A DNA stretch of 64,000 nt from Thauera aromatica_A (GTDB lineage Bacteria > Pseudomonadota > Gammaproteobacteria > Burkholderiales > Rhodocyclaceae): NCBI RefSeq assembly GCF_023093595.1, contig NZ_JALLIK010000102.1, positions 1 through 64,000 of the forward strand, in the 5' to 3' direction. The notes under the pieces are model-generated. The model saw nothing but the letters and a program-made list of their open reading frames with translations. It made no database searches and had not been told where the DNA came from. Shown here one piece after another: positions 41,872 to 53,844 of this stretch. Made by a program: the position numbers and the translations under genes. Every line of letters begins with the position of its first letter. The first letter of the stretch is position 1.

Positions 41872-43542
41872 ATGCTGCGCAGCCTGACCATCCGTGATTT
41901 CGTCATTGTCGATCGACTTGAGCTCGAATTCGGTGCCGGTTTCGGTGCGCTCACCGGCGAGACCGGTGCCGGCAAATCGATTCTGCTCGACGCATTGGGG
42001 CTGGCGCTCGGTGGGCGGGGCGACGCGACCATGGTGCGCGCCGGGTGCGAGCGCGCCGAGGTGGCGGCGGAGTTCGACGCGCCCGATGCCGAAGCTTTCG
42101 CGTGCTGGCTGCAGGAGCAGGGACTGAGCGCCGACGACGGGGGGCTGATCCTGCGTCGCACGATCGATGCCGGCGGTCGCAGCCGGGGGTGGATCAACGG
42201 CAGCACGGTGACGCTGGCGCAGTTGCGCGCAGCCGGCGAATGGCTCGCCGACATCCACGGCCAGCATGGCCACCATGCGCTGCTGCGCGCCGAGGCGCAG
42301 CGCGCCCTGCTCGATGCCCGTGCGGGTGCCGGGCCGCTCGCTGCCGAAGTGGCCGGCCTGCACCGCGAGTGGCAGCGACTGGCACGCCTTCACCGCGAGG
42401 CCGAGGCCGATTCGGCCGGCTCGGCGCGCGAGCGCGAATTGCTTGGGTGGCAGCTGCGCGAGCTCGAAGAGCTCGCTTTCGACGCCGGCGAATGGGACGA
42501 GCTCAACGCTGAACACAGCCGCCTGGGTCATGCCGCCGGCCTGATCGAGGGGGTCGACGAAACGCTTGCCGCACTCGGCGAGGGAGATCTGGCGGTCTGT
42601 TCCAGCCTGCGTCATCTCGGCGGGCGGATCGCGGCGCTGGCCGGCTACGACCCCGGGCTCGATGATGTGCGCGAACTTTTGACGGCCGCCGCGATTCAGG
42701 CCGACGAGGCCCTGCATGCGCTGCGTCGCTACCGTGATCGCCTCGAGCTCGACCCCCTGCGCCTGCGCGCGGTCGAGGCGCGCATTGCCGCCGTGCTCGA
42801 TACGGCACGCAAATACCGGGTCGCTCCGCACGAACTGCCTGAACTGCAGCGCCAGTGGCAGCTGCGGCTCGACACGCTGGAGGCGACGGCGGACCCGGCG
42901 CGCCTGGCTGCGGCCGAGGCGGGCGCACGCCGCGCGTTCGAAGACGCCGCCGGCCGGCTGTCGGCAGCGCGCCAGCCGGCGGCGCAGCGCCTGTCGGCGG
43001 AAATTACCGCGGCGATGCAGACGCTGGCGATGGCCGGAGGGCGGTTCGAGGTTGCGCTGCGTCCTTGCGAACCGACTGCGCACGGTCTGGAGGTGGTGGA
43101 GTTCCAGGTGGCGGCCAACGCGGGTCAAGCTTTGCATGGGATGGCGAAAGTTGCCTCAGGGGGCGAACTGTCGCGTATCGGATTGGCGATTCAGGTCATG
43201 GCCAGCCGTGATTCGGCGGTGCCGACGCTGATCTTCGACGAAGTCGATGTCGGCATCGGCGGCCGGGTGGCGGAGATCGTCGGCACCCTGCTCGCACGCC
43301 TGGGGCGGGACCGTCAGGTGCTGTGCGTGACGCATTTGCCCCAGGTCGCGGCCTGTGCCGACTGGCAGTGGCGCATCGCCAAGCTCGAGCGTTCCGGTGA
43401 AACGCTGAGCGAGGTCACGCCGCTCGATGCTCAGGGCAGGATCGACGAAATCGCCCGCATGCTGGGCGGCGTGAAGATCACCGCGACGACCCGCGAGCAT
43501 GCCGCGGAAATGCTCGGGCGGGGTGCGTCCGGCAGTGCTTGA
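41872..43542 (+). CDS. recN: DNA repair protein RecN
   Basis: The protein has 556 residues, an SMC-like ATPase. Walker A GETGAGKSILLDALGLALGGRGD lies near residue 30, a long coiled-coil region rich in Leu, Glu and Arg fills the middle (about 150-350), and the signature KVASGGELSRIGLAIQVM with Walker B PTLIFDEVDVGIGG lies near 450. It acts in recombinational repair of double-strand breaks. The upstream 142-base gap after nadK has no recognisable LexA box in my reading. The gene converges with fur. Confidence 0.95.
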   Translation: MLRSLTIRDFVIVDRLELEFGAGFGALTGETGAGKSILLDALGLALGGRGDATMVRAGCERAEVAAEFDAPDAEAFACWLQEQGLSADDGGLILRRTIDAGGRSRGWINGSTVTLAQLRAAGEWLADIHGQHGHHALLRAEAQRALLDARAGAGPLAAEVAGLHREWQRLARLHREAEADSAGSARERELLGWQLRELEELAFDAGEWDELNAEHSRLGHAAGLIEGVDETLAALGEGDLAVCSSLRHLGGRIAALAGYDPGLDDVRELLTAAAIQADEALHALRRYRDRLELDPLRLRAVEARIAAVLDTARKYRVAPHELPELQRQWQLRLDTLEATADPARLAAAEAGARRAFEDAAGRLSAARQPAAQRLSAEITAAMQTLAMAGGRFEVALRPCEPTAHGLEVVEFQVAANAGQALHGMAKVASGGELSRIGLAIQVMASRDSAVPTLIFDEVDVGIGGRVAEIVGTLLARLGRDRQVLCVTHLPQVAACADWQWRIAKLERSGETLSEVTPLDAQGRIDEIARMLGGVKITATTREHAAEMLGRGASGSA

Positions 43543-43602
43543 ACGCGCTTCCCGCACGCTCCCGGCCCCTGCTCTTGGCGCTTTTCGCCGCGGGGGCCTT
43601 GC

Positions 43603-44061
43603 TTACTCCGGTGAGGACCGGCTTTCGGCGTCGGCGTCGCGATGCGGGCAGTTCTCACGCTTGCAGTCGGCATAGATGTAGAGTGCGTGCTCGCGGATCG
43701 CGAAGCCGCGCTCGGTGGCGATCTGGTTCTGCCGGCGCTCGATTTCGGGGTCGAAGAACTCTTCCACCTTCCCACACTGCATGCAGACGATGTGGTCGTG
43801 GTGCCCCCCCTTGTTGAGTTCGAAAACCGCCTTGCCCGACTCGAAGTAGTGGCGCTCGAGCAGGCCCGCCTGTTCGAACTGGGTCAGCACCCGGTAAACC
43901 GTGGCGAGACCGATGTCCATGCCCTCGTTCATCAGGGTGCGATAAACGTCCTCGGCGGTGAGGTGGCGCTGATCCGAGCTCTGGAAGAGGTCGAGGATCT
44001 TCAGGCGCGGATAGGTCGCCTTCAGACCGATGTTTTTCAGATTCTTGGAGTTGTCGGACAT
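43603..44061 (-). CDS. fur: Ferric uptake regulator Fur
   Basis: The protein has 152 residues from ATG 44061. SKNLKNIGLKATYPRLKILDLFQ, the winged helix RHLTAEDVYRTLMNEGMDIGLATVYRVLTQFEQAGL, the metal site HHDHIVCMQCGKVEEFFDPEIE, and a C-terminal Cys pair (DCKRENCPH) are all standard for Fur. It represses iron uptake genes when loaded with ferrous iron. Divergent bamE is the usual neighbour in betaproteobacteria. The shared 154-base region has an AT-rich core around 44150-44170 (ATATGTTATATTTTTTG) where both promoters probably lie. Confidence 0.95.
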   Translation of the reverse strand: MSDNSKNLKNIGLKATYPRLKILDLFQSSDQRHLTAEDVYRTLMNEGMDIGLATVYRVLTQFEQAGLLERHYFESGKAVFELNKGGHHDHIVCMQCGKVEEFFDPEIERRQNQIATERGFAIREHALYIYADCKRENCPHRDADAESRSSPE

Positions 44062-44215
44062 GGGAGCCTGTTGGGGAAAGGAGCGGCGGATGGCAGGGTC
44101 GGCATGAACGAGCGGGCCTCGCGAGACGTGGAACGCCCTGTGATGCCACCATATGTTATATTTTTTGCCCCTTTCTGAGAACTGCGACCACGTCGCGCCA
44201 GCCCCGATACCTTTC

Positions 44216-44626
44216 ATGCCCTCCTATCTCGTCGCGGCGCTCGTCGCCACCAGTGTGCTCGCCGGCTGCTCCTTCGATTCGATTGTCGGAGTGGTCGATC
44301 CGTACCGCATCGATGTCCGCCAGGGCAATTACGTCGACCAGGAAATGGTTTCCCAGCTTCGCCGCGGCATGACGCGCGACCAGGTACGCTTCGTCATGGG
44401 ATCGCCGCTGGTCGTGGACATGTTCCGCGAAGATCGCTGGGATTACGTCTATCGTTTCCGTCCCGGCCGCGGCGACGTCCAGCAGCGCGTGATTTCGGTG
44501 CTGTTCGTCGACGACCTGCTCGATCGGGTCGAAGGTGATGTGCAGCCGGCGGCTTCGGCCGGCACCCGGGCCGCCGCCCCCGAGCGCAGCCGCGTGGTCG
44601 AGGTCGCGCCCGCCGCCGATCGCTGA
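44216..44626 (+). CDS. bamE: Outer membrane assembly lipoprotein BamE
   Basis: The protein has 136 residues from ATG 44216; an upstream ATG at 44153 would break the lipoprotein signal. The signal peptide MPSYLVAALVATSVLAGC ends in a clear lipobox (LAGC) at residue 18. The SmpA/OmlA domain follows: QGNYVDQEMVSQLRRGMTRDQVRFVMGSPLVVDMF and WDYVYRF. The tail after residue 110 is Ala-rich. It is a small subunit of the BAM complex that inserts beta-barrel proteins in the outer membrane. Its divergence from fur supports the assignment. Confidence 0.93.
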   Translation: MPSYLVAALVATSVLAGCSFDSIVGVVDPYRIDVRQGNYVDQEMVSQLRRGMTRDQVRFVMGSPLVVDMFREDRWDYVYRFRPGRGDVQQRVISVLFVDDLLDRVEGDVQPAASAGTRAAAPERSRVVEVAPAADR

Positions 44627-44648
44627 TTTCCGTACCGCTCGCGGTCTT

Positions 44649-44678
44649 GCCCGGGGCTGTCGCCGGGCTTCGCTTTTT
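44649..44678 (+). terminator. Terminator between bamE and dapB
   Basis: GCCCGG (44649-44654) pairs with CCGGGC (44663-44668) and is followed by TTCGCTTTTT. It starts 23 bases after the bamE stop and just before the dapB ribosome binding site. Confidence 0.55.
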
Positions 44679-44693
44679 AAGGATTAGAGTTTC

Positions 44694-45500
44694 ATGTCTG
44701 ACATTCGTGTAGCGATCGCCGGAGCTTCCGGCCGCATGGGCAGGATGCTGATCGAAGCCGCGCTGAAGGAAGAGGGCGTCGTGCTCGCCGCCGCCTTCGA
44801 TCGCCCGGGAACGCCCTTCGTCGGCCGCGATGCCGGCGAGATGGCGGGCGTGGCGACCGGGGTGATGATCGGTGACGCTGCCCGTGCAGCGATCGCGGCT
44901 GCCGACTGCGTGATCGATTTCACCCGTCCCGAAGGCACGCTTGCGCATCTGGCACTCGCGCGCGAACTGGGGCGCGCGATGGTGATCGGCACCACCGGCT
45001 TCGACGCCGCGGGCAAGGCGGCGATCGCCGAGGCCGCGCGTGCGATTCCGGTCGTGTTCGCGCCCAACATGGCGGTCGGGGTCAATGCCGTGTTCCGGCT
45101 GCTCGAAGTCGCGGCGCGCATCCTGTCCGAAGGCTACGACGTCGAAGTCATCGAGGCACACCACCGTTTCAAGGTCGATGCGCCGTCCGGCACCGCCTTG
45201 CGGATGGGGGAAGTCGTCGCCCGCGAGCTCGGGCGCAGCCTCGAGGCGTGCGCGATTTACGGACGCGAGGGCCATACCGGCGAGCGCAAGGCCGATACCA
45301 TCGGTTTTTCGACGATTCGCGGCGGCGACGTGGTGGGGGACCACACGGTGCTCTTCGCCGGCATCGGCGAGCGCATCGAAATCACCCACAAATCGGGGAG
45401 CCGCATGCCGTACGCGCTGGGCTCCATGCGCGCGGCGAAGTATCTCGCCGGGCGGGGTGAAGGTCTGTTCGACATGCAGGACGTTCTCGGCCTGCGCTGA
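44694..45500 (+). CDS. dapB: 4-hydroxy-tetrahydrodipicolinate reductase
   Basis: The protein has 268 residues. VAIAGASGRMGRMLIEAA (GxxGxxG nucleotide site), DFTRPEGTLAHL, GTTGFD, FAPNMAVGVN, the active-site EAHHRFKVDAPSGTALRMGE and GERIEITHKS make a complete DapB. It reduces HTPA in the lysine and diaminopimelate pathway. It ends seven bases before the hybrid kinase gene, so cotranscription is likely, although no functional link is evident. Confidence 0.96.
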   Translation: MSDIRVAIAGASGRMGRMLIEAALKEEGVVLAAAFDRPGTPFVGRDAGEMAGVATGVMIGDAARAAIAAADCVIDFTRPEGTLAHLALARELGRAMVIGTTGFDAAGKAAIAEAARAIPVVFAPNMAVGVNAVFRLLEVAARILSEGYDVEVIEAHHRFKVDAPSGTALRMGEVVARELGRSLEACAIYGREGHTGERKADTIGFSTIRGGDVVGDHTVLFAGIGERIEITHKSGSRMPYALGSMRAAKYLAGRGEGLFDMQDVLGLR

Positions 45501-45507
45501 GCGCGAC

Positions 45508-48072
45508 ATGGACGGGCACGCCGGCAGAAGGAGCGGGGAGGCGGGCGACCTTCCTGCTTCGATGGCGGGGGATGAGCCCGGCCACGAACTGCAGCGTGTG
45601 CGCCGGCATCTGGCGCTGATTTCGGCCAATACCGCCACCGGGGTCTGGGAGTTCGATCTGCGCACCGGTACGCTGCAGCTCGACGAGCGCTGGTGCGCAC
45701 GCCTCGGTTACCGCACGGAGCGGCTCCGCGCGGCGCTTGCGGACTGGCCGGCGCTCGTTCAGGCGGACGACCGTCGGGCCATGCAGGCCTGCCTGCGCGC
45801 ACACCTGCGCGGCGAATCCGCGGAGTTCCACATCGAGCTCCGGGTACGGGGCGCGGCCGGCGCCTGGCATTGGGTCGAGGTGCGGGGCGCGGCGGCAGAC
45901 CGCGCAGCCGACGGTCGCTGGTGCAGCGTGCTGGGCACGGTCCGCGACATCACCGAGCGCAAGGTGCGCGAACTGGAGCTGCTTGAAGCCAAGGAGGCGG
46001 CCGAAGCAGCGAGCCGGGCGAAAGGCGATTTCCTCGCCAACATGAGCCATGAGATCCGCACGCCGATGAACGGCATCATCGGAATGACCGAGCTGCTGCT
46101 CGATTCGGATCTCGGCGGCGAACAGCGCGAATACCTGCGCACGGTGAAATCCTCGGCCGAGGCCTTGCTCACCATCCTCAACGACATCCTCGATTTTTCC
46201 CGCGTCGAGGCGGGCCGGCTTGAACTCGAGCGCATCGATTTCGCCGTCGGCGCGGTGCTCGCGGAAACGTGCCGTACCCTGGCCTTGCGCGCCGCCCAGA
46301 AAGGCGTCGAGCTGTTCTTCGAGATCGGTGCCGACGTGCCGGCGGTGCTGCGCGGCGACCCCACCCGGCTGCGCCAGATCCTGCTCAACCTGGTCGGCAA
46401 TGCGGTCAAATTCACCGATCGCGGGGAAATCGAAGTCACCCTCGAGCGTCTTGGCGCCTCCGTGCATCCCGCGCTGCTGCGGTTTTCGGTGCGCGACACC
46501 GGCTGCGGAATTCCCGCGGACAAGCTCGACGGCATCTTCGATGCCTTTTCCCAGGCCGACACCTCGGTCACGCGGAAATACGGCGGCACCGGGCTCGGGC
46601 TGGCCATTTCGCGCCGTCTCGTCGAGCGGATGGAGGGCACCCTCGAAGTCGATAGCGCGCCGGGAAAAGGAAGCGTTTTCAGCTTCACGCTGCCGTTCGA
46701 GGGGGTGGCCGAGGCGCGCCCCGGAGGCCAGCACGCGCTGCGCGGAGCGCGCGTGCTGGTCGCGGCGCGCAATCCTGCCTTCGGCGAATGCCTCGGCCGG
46801 ATGATGCGCAGCCGGGGGATGCGTCCCTTGGTCGCGGTCGGCGCTGAAGCCGTGCTGGTCGCCCTCGGTGGCGCGTGCGACGGCCGCGACCCCTTCGACT
46901 TCCTCGTCATGGACGCGGAACTGCCCGAGCCGGCCGGCTTCGCCCTGGCGCAGCGCTTTGCCGAAGCCGACCCGCGGCACGACCGCCTGGTGATGATGCT
47001 GTCCAGCCATTCGCAACGCAATGACGCGGTGCGCTGCGATCAGCTGGGGCTGCCGTTCCGCCTTGTCAAACCGTTTTCCAGCGACGACCTGTTCGATGCA
47101 CTGAACATGGCGCGCAGCGGCGCCATGGCGGGCGCGCTGGGGGATGAGCCGCTGGTGCTGGTTTTCGATCCGTCCTTCCCCGCCTCGGCTCCGGCCGGAG
47201 CCGAGGCGGGCGATCGCACGCTCGACATCCTCGTTGCCGAAGACAACCCGGTCAATCAGATGGTTGCGGTGCGGATGCTCGAGCGTGCCGGGCACCGGGT
47301 CACGCTTGCCGCCAATGGCGAAGAGGCGCTGGAGGCGATCGATCGGCGACGCTTCGACCTCGTGCTGATGGATGTGCAGATGCCGGTGATGGGCGGTATC
47401 GAGGCTGCCCGGGCAATTCGCGCCCGTGAGGCGCGGCGCAGCTGGGTGGCGCAGGGGGCGTGGATGCCGGTGCCGATCATCGCGATGACCGCGCACGCGA
47501 TGGACGGCGACCGCGAGCGCTGTCTCGATGCGGGGATGGATGATTACATTTCCAAACCGGTTCGCCCCCAGACCCTGTTTTCCGCGATCGAGCGTGTGCA
47601 CCGGCGCCTGGCCGGCACGGATGGGGAGGAGGACGACTCCGGTGCCTTCGATCGCCCCGAATGCGGTGACGACGAGCGCGGCCGTATCGCCTGCCTGGAC
47701 GAGACGCGCGCGATGTTCGACGGCGACGAGGCCGTGGTGCAGCAACTGCTCGCCGTCTTCCTGCGCGACGCCGGGCGGACGGTGAGCGAGCTGCAGCGGG
47801 CTGCGGCCGGACTGGATTACGCTCGCCTGGGCGAACTCGCACATGCCCTCAAAGGCTCGCTCGGGCTGTTCGCTGCGACCCGCTCGGTCGATGCGGCGCA
47901 GCGCCTTGAGGAACTCGCACGGGCCGGCGACCCCGCCGCCGCGACGCTCCAGGCCCAGGTCCTGATCGATGAGATCGGACTGCTGACCCGGGCCGTGCGT
48001 GGCGAGGCGGCGGCCCTTGCGCAGGCTGCGTGCGGGGCTGCGGAGAACGGCGGCCGGGGGGCTGCGCAGTGA
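45508..48072 (+). CDS. Soluble hybrid histidine kinase: PAS - HisKA - HATPase - REC - REC - HPt
   Basis: The protein has 854 residues from ATG 45508; an ATG 18 codons further on is possible. No transmembrane segment was seen, so it is cytoplasmic. A PAS fold spans about 30-155 (GVWEFDLRTGTLQLDERW, VRDITERKVRE). HisKA has H181 in SHEIRTPMNGIIGM, and HATPase N, G1, F and G2 boxes lie about 285-400. A first receiver-like domain (about 420-540) keeps FLVMDAELP and a lysine but lacks the N-terminal acidic pair, so it is probably inactive. The second (about 575-700) is complete (ILVAEDNPVNQ, LMDVQMPVMGG, SKPV). A C-terminal HPt has AHALKGSLGLF. The layout resembles BarA/GacS-type relays, ending in transfer to an unknown regulator encoded elsewhere. 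Confidence 0.85.
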   Translation: MDGHAGRRSGEAGDLPASMAGDEPGHELQRVRRHLALISANTATGVWEFDLRTGTLQLDERWCARLGYRTERLRAALADWPALVQADDRRAMQACLRAHLRGESAEFHIELRVRGAAGAWHWVEVRGAAADRAADGRWCSVLGTVRDITERKVRELELLEAKEAAEAASRAKGDFLANMSHEIRTPMNGIIGMTELLLDSDLGGEQREYLRTVKSSAEALLTILNDILDFSRVEAGRLELERIDFAVGAVLAETCRTLALRAAQKGVELFFEIGADVPAVLRGDPTRLRQILLNLVGNAVKFTDRGEIEVTLERLGASVHPALLRFSVRDTGCGIPADKLDGIFDAFSQADTSVTRKYGGTGLGLAISRRLVERMEGTLEVDSAPGKGSVFSFTLPFEGVAEARPGGQHALRGARVLVAARNPAFGECLGRMMRSRGMRPLVAVGAEAVLVALGGACDGRDPFDFLVMDAELPEPAGFALAQRFAEADPRHDRLVMMLSSHSQRNDAVRCDQLGLPFRLVKPFSSDDLFDALNMARSGAMAGALGDEPLVLVFDPSFPASAPAGAEAGDRTLDILVAEDNPVNQMVAVRMLERAGHRVTLAANGEEALEAIDRRRFDLVLMDVQMPVMGGIEAARAIRAREARRSWVAQGAWMPVPIIAMTAHAMDGDRERCLDAGMDDYISKPVRPQTLFSAIERVHRRLAGTDGEEDDSGAFDRPECGDDERGRIACLDETRAMFDGDEAVVQQLLAVFLRDAGRTVSELQRAAAGLDYARLGELAHALKGSLGLFAATRSVDAAQRLEELARAGDPAAATLQAQVLIDEIGLLTRAVRGEAAALAQAACGAAENGGRGAAQ

Positions 48073-48125
48073 CGGGTGCCGTGCGCCCCTGCCTGCTGGC
48101 GCGGGCCTCTGCCGGGCGGGCGAAT

Positions 48126-48154
48126 TTGCCTTCAAACGCCCGAAAATATACAAT
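48126..48154 (+). promoter_or_regulatory. Promoter of the carAB-greA operon
   Basis: TTGCCT (48126-48131), 17 bases, TACAAT (48149-48154) form a plausible sigma-70 promoter. Start of transcription would be near 48161, about 108 bases before carA. Confidence 0.5.
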
Positions 48155-48169
48155 CCTGCGGTTTATACA

Positions 48170-48203
48170 GCGGGATCGGCCCAGAGGCTCGTCCCGCTTT
48201 TTT
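48170..48203 (+). terminator. Terminator-like hairpin in the carA leader, candidate attenuator
   Basis: GCGGGA (48170-48175) pairs with TCCCGC (48192-48197) and six T follow directly (48198-48203). It lies downstream of the predicted carA promoter, so it would end transcription within about 45 bases of initiation unless overcome. It could instead terminate the upstream kinase message. Confidence 0.6.
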
Positions 48204-48268
48204 GCACATGCCGGGCAGGGATCGAACTTCCTGCCCCCAGATTTTCAAGCTGAATCCAGGAGTTTCTC

Positions 48269-49411
48269 GTGAGTGCATTCCCGTCCGCCCTCCTTGCGCT
48301 TGCCGACGGAACGGTGTTTCACGGCAAGGGCATCGGCGCGGTTGGCAGCACGGTCGGCGAGGTCGTGTTCAATACCTCGATGTCGGGGTATCAGGAAATC
48401 CTGACCGACCCGAGCTATTGCCGCCAGATCGTTACGCTGACCTATCCGCATATCGGCAACACCGGCGTCAATGCCGAGGACGTCGAATCCTTCAAGGTGC
48501 ACGCGGCCGGTCTCATCATTCGCGATTTGCCGATCCTGCCGTCCAACTTCCGCATGACCCAGCGCCTCGATGCTTATCTGCAGGCCGCGGGAGTGGTTGC
48601 GATCGCCGGGCTCGATACCCGCAAGCTCACCCGCGTGCTGCGCGAAAAGGGCGCCCAGGCCGGCTGCATCGTCACTGCCGGCGCGGGGGAGACGCTCAGC
48701 GCCGAAGCCGCCGTCGCCCAGGCGCGCACCTTCCCCGGCCTGGCCGGGATGGACCTCGCCAAGGTCGTCAGCGTCAGCGAACGCTACGACTGGAAGCAGG
48801 GTGAATGGGGGCTCGACCGCGGCTACACCGACCGCGCCGATGGCCGCTTCCACGTCGTCGCCTACGATTTCGGCGTCAAGTACAACATCCTGCGCATGCT
48901 CGTCGAGCGCGGCTGCCGCCTCACCGTGGTGCCGGCGCAGACGCCGGCGGCCGAAGTGCTGGCGCTCAATCCGGATGGCGTGTTCCTGTCCAACGGCCCG
49001 GGTGACCCCGAACCCTGCGACTACGCGATCGCCGCCATCCGCGAGATCGTCGCCACGCGCACGCCGACCTTCGGTATCTGCCTCGGTCACCAGCTGCTGG
49101 CCCTGGCCTCGGGGGCGAAGACCATGAAGATGGCCACCGGCCACCATGGCGCCAACCACCCGGTCAAGGATCTGGACACCGGCAAGGTGTTGATCACCAG
49201 CCAGAACCACGGCTTCGCGGTCGACCCCTCGACGATGCCGGCGAACCTGCGCGTCACCCATGTGTCGTTGTTCGACGGCACCAACCAGGGGCTGGTGCGG
49301 ACCGACGTCCCGGCGTTCTCCTTCCAGGGCCATCCGGAGGCGAGCCCGGGCCCGCACGACGTCGCCTACCTCTTCGACCGTTTCATCGGTTTGATGCAAG
49401 CCGCCGCGTAA
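48269..49411 (+). CDS. carA: Carbamoyl-phosphate synthase, small (glutaminase) subunit
   Basis: The start is a GTG at 48269 with AGGAG upstream, giving 380 residues. The N-terminal CarA domain (LALADGTVFHGKGIGAVGSTVGEVVFNTSMSGYQEILTDPSY) and the class I glutamine amidotransferase domain are complete, with nucleophile C in FGICLGHQLL and the H/E pair in FQGHPEASPGPHD. It releases ammonia from glutamine and channels it to CarB for carbamoyl phosphate, feeding arginine and pyrimidine synthesis. It is the first gene of carA-carB-greA, with a terminator-like hairpin in its leader. Confidence 0.96.
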   Translation: MSAFPSALLALADGTVFHGKGIGAVGSTVGEVVFNTSMSGYQEILTDPSYCRQIVTLTYPHIGNTGVNAEDVESFKVHAAGLIIRDLPILPSNFRMTQRLDAYLQAAGVVAIAGLDTRKLTRVLREKGAQAGCIVTAGAGETLSAEAAVAQARTFPGLAGMDLAKVVSVSERYDWKQGEWGLDRGYTDRADGRFHVVAYDFGVKYNILRMLVERGCRLTVVPAQTPAAEVLALNPDGVFLSNGPGDPEPCDYAIAAIREIVATRTPTFGICLGHQLLALASGAKTMKMATGHHGANHPVKDLDTGKVLITSQNHGFAVDPSTMPANLRVTHVSLFDGTNQGLVRTDVPAFSFQGHPEASPGPHDVAYLFDRFIGLMQAAA

Positions 49412-49499
49412 CACGGCATCCGGCGGGTCCGTCCCGCCGCCCCCCGTTTTCGATGCGCGCGCATCCGGCGCCGCATCAAGGAATCATCGAGGCAAGACA

Positions 49500-52726
<3,227 letters not shown>

Positions 52727-52730
<4 letters not shown>

Positions 52731-53203
52731 ACAAGACTCCGCTTACCGTGGCCGGCGCCGAGAAGCTGCGCGCCGAACTCCACCGCCTGAAGACCGTCGA
52801 GCGTCCGAACGTGATCGCTGCGATCGCCGAGGCGCGCTCGCATGGCGACCTCTCGGAAAACGCCGAATACGAGGCCGCCAAGGACCGTCAGGGCTTCATC
52901 GAAGGCCGTATCATGGAGGTCGAGGCCAAGCTCGCCAACGCCCAGATCATCGACCCGAAACTGCTCGACGCCGACGGGCGCTGCGTGTTCGGCGCCACCG
53001 TCGAACTCGAGGATCTCGATTCCGGCCAGATCGTGACCTATCAGATCGTCGGTGACGATGAAGCCGACATCAAGGACAGCAAGATTTCGATCAGCTCGCC
53101 GATCGCCCGCGCGCTGATCGGCAAGTACGCCGGCGATATCGCGGAAGTACAGGCGCCGGGAGGCGTGCGCGAGTACGAGATCATCGACGTGCGCTACCTC
53201 TGA
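52727..53203 (+). CDS. greA: Transcription elongation factor GreA
   Basis: The start at 52727 overlaps the carB stop (ATGA), giving 158 residues. The N-terminal coiled coil carries the catalytic acidic tip (LSENAEYEAAKDRQGFIEGRI), and the C-terminal FKBP-like domain follows (FGATVELEDLDSGQIVTYQIVGDDEADI, ISISSPIARALIGK). It stimulates transcript cleavage in backtracked RNA polymerase. The carAB-greA linkage is typical of proteobacteria. Its stop codon lies at the base of an inverted repeat. Confidence 0.96.
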
Positions 53204-53235
53204 ACATTCCAACCGCTGCGGGCGGTGGAATGTTC
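53202..53235. terminator. Hairpin overlapping the greA stop codon
   Basis: GAACATTCC (53202-53210) pairs with GGAATGTTC (53227-53235), extended inward by CCGC/GCGG with one bulge. The TGA stop (53201-53203) overlaps its base. It stands between convergent greA and yhbY. No T-run follows on either side, so efficiency is uncertain. Confidence 0.5.
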
Positions 53236-53305
53236 TCTCACTTCGCGTTCGGTCTTTCCCGGGCCGACGCGACCGGGGGCCGTCAGAGGGGACTCGGCGG
53301 GGGGC

Positions 53306-53755
53306 TCAGCGCCCGCGTGAGCCGCTACTGCTGCGGCTCCGTGGCGCCGGGGTGCGTCTCGATTCAGCGCTGGCCTTGGCCAGCGCGGCACGCCGCGCCG
53401 CGGCGGCGAAGGCTGCGGCCGATTTGGCCGTGGCGGCGCCGCGAGCGGGCTTGCTTTCGGTGGCCGGGGCGGGTTTTTCAGTCTCGCGGCGTGCGCGCCA
53501 GACGATCAGGATATTGCCGATGTGCTGCACCGGGCTGGCATCGAGGGTGGCGCACAGTTCCTCCATCAAGGTGTCGCGCTGCTCGCGCTCGGTGCCCTGG
53601 ACCTTGATCTTGATGAGTTCGTGCGCCTGCAGCGAGCGTTCGATCTCGGCCACGACGTTGGGGGCGAGGCCGTTGCCCGCGATGGTGACCACGGGGTTCA
53701 GGTGATGGGCGCGTGCGCGCAGATCGCGGCGCTGTGCCGGGGTGAGCTCGGTCAT
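53306..53755 (-). CDS. yhbY: CRS1/YhbY-type RNA-binding protein
   Basis: The protein has 149 residues. The first about 95 form the CRM domain (LTPAQRRDLRARAHHLNPVVTIAGNGLAPNVVAEIERSLQAHELIKIKVQG, with the GxxG-like loop AGNGLA). YhbY of E. coli associates with pre-50S ribosomal particles. The remaining about 50 residues are an Ala/Ser/Arg/Lys-rich, probably disordered basic tail that E. coli YhbY lacks. It is divergent from rlmE across 89 bases, the conserved arrangement in this group. Confidence 0.9.
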   Translation of the reverse strand: MTELTPAQRRDLRARAHHLNPVVTIAGNGLAPNVVAEIERSLQAHELIKIKVQGTEREQRDTLMEELCATLDASPVQHIGNILIVWRARRETEKPAPATESKPARGAATAKSAAAFAAAARRAALAKASAESRRTPAPRSRSSSGSRGR

Positions 53756-53844
53756 TGAAATTCTCTGGGTGCTTGACTTCCTTGGGACCCGGATTCTACT
53801 CCGAGTGCGTGCCCTGTGCCCGCGCCGGAACTGCGGACGAACGG

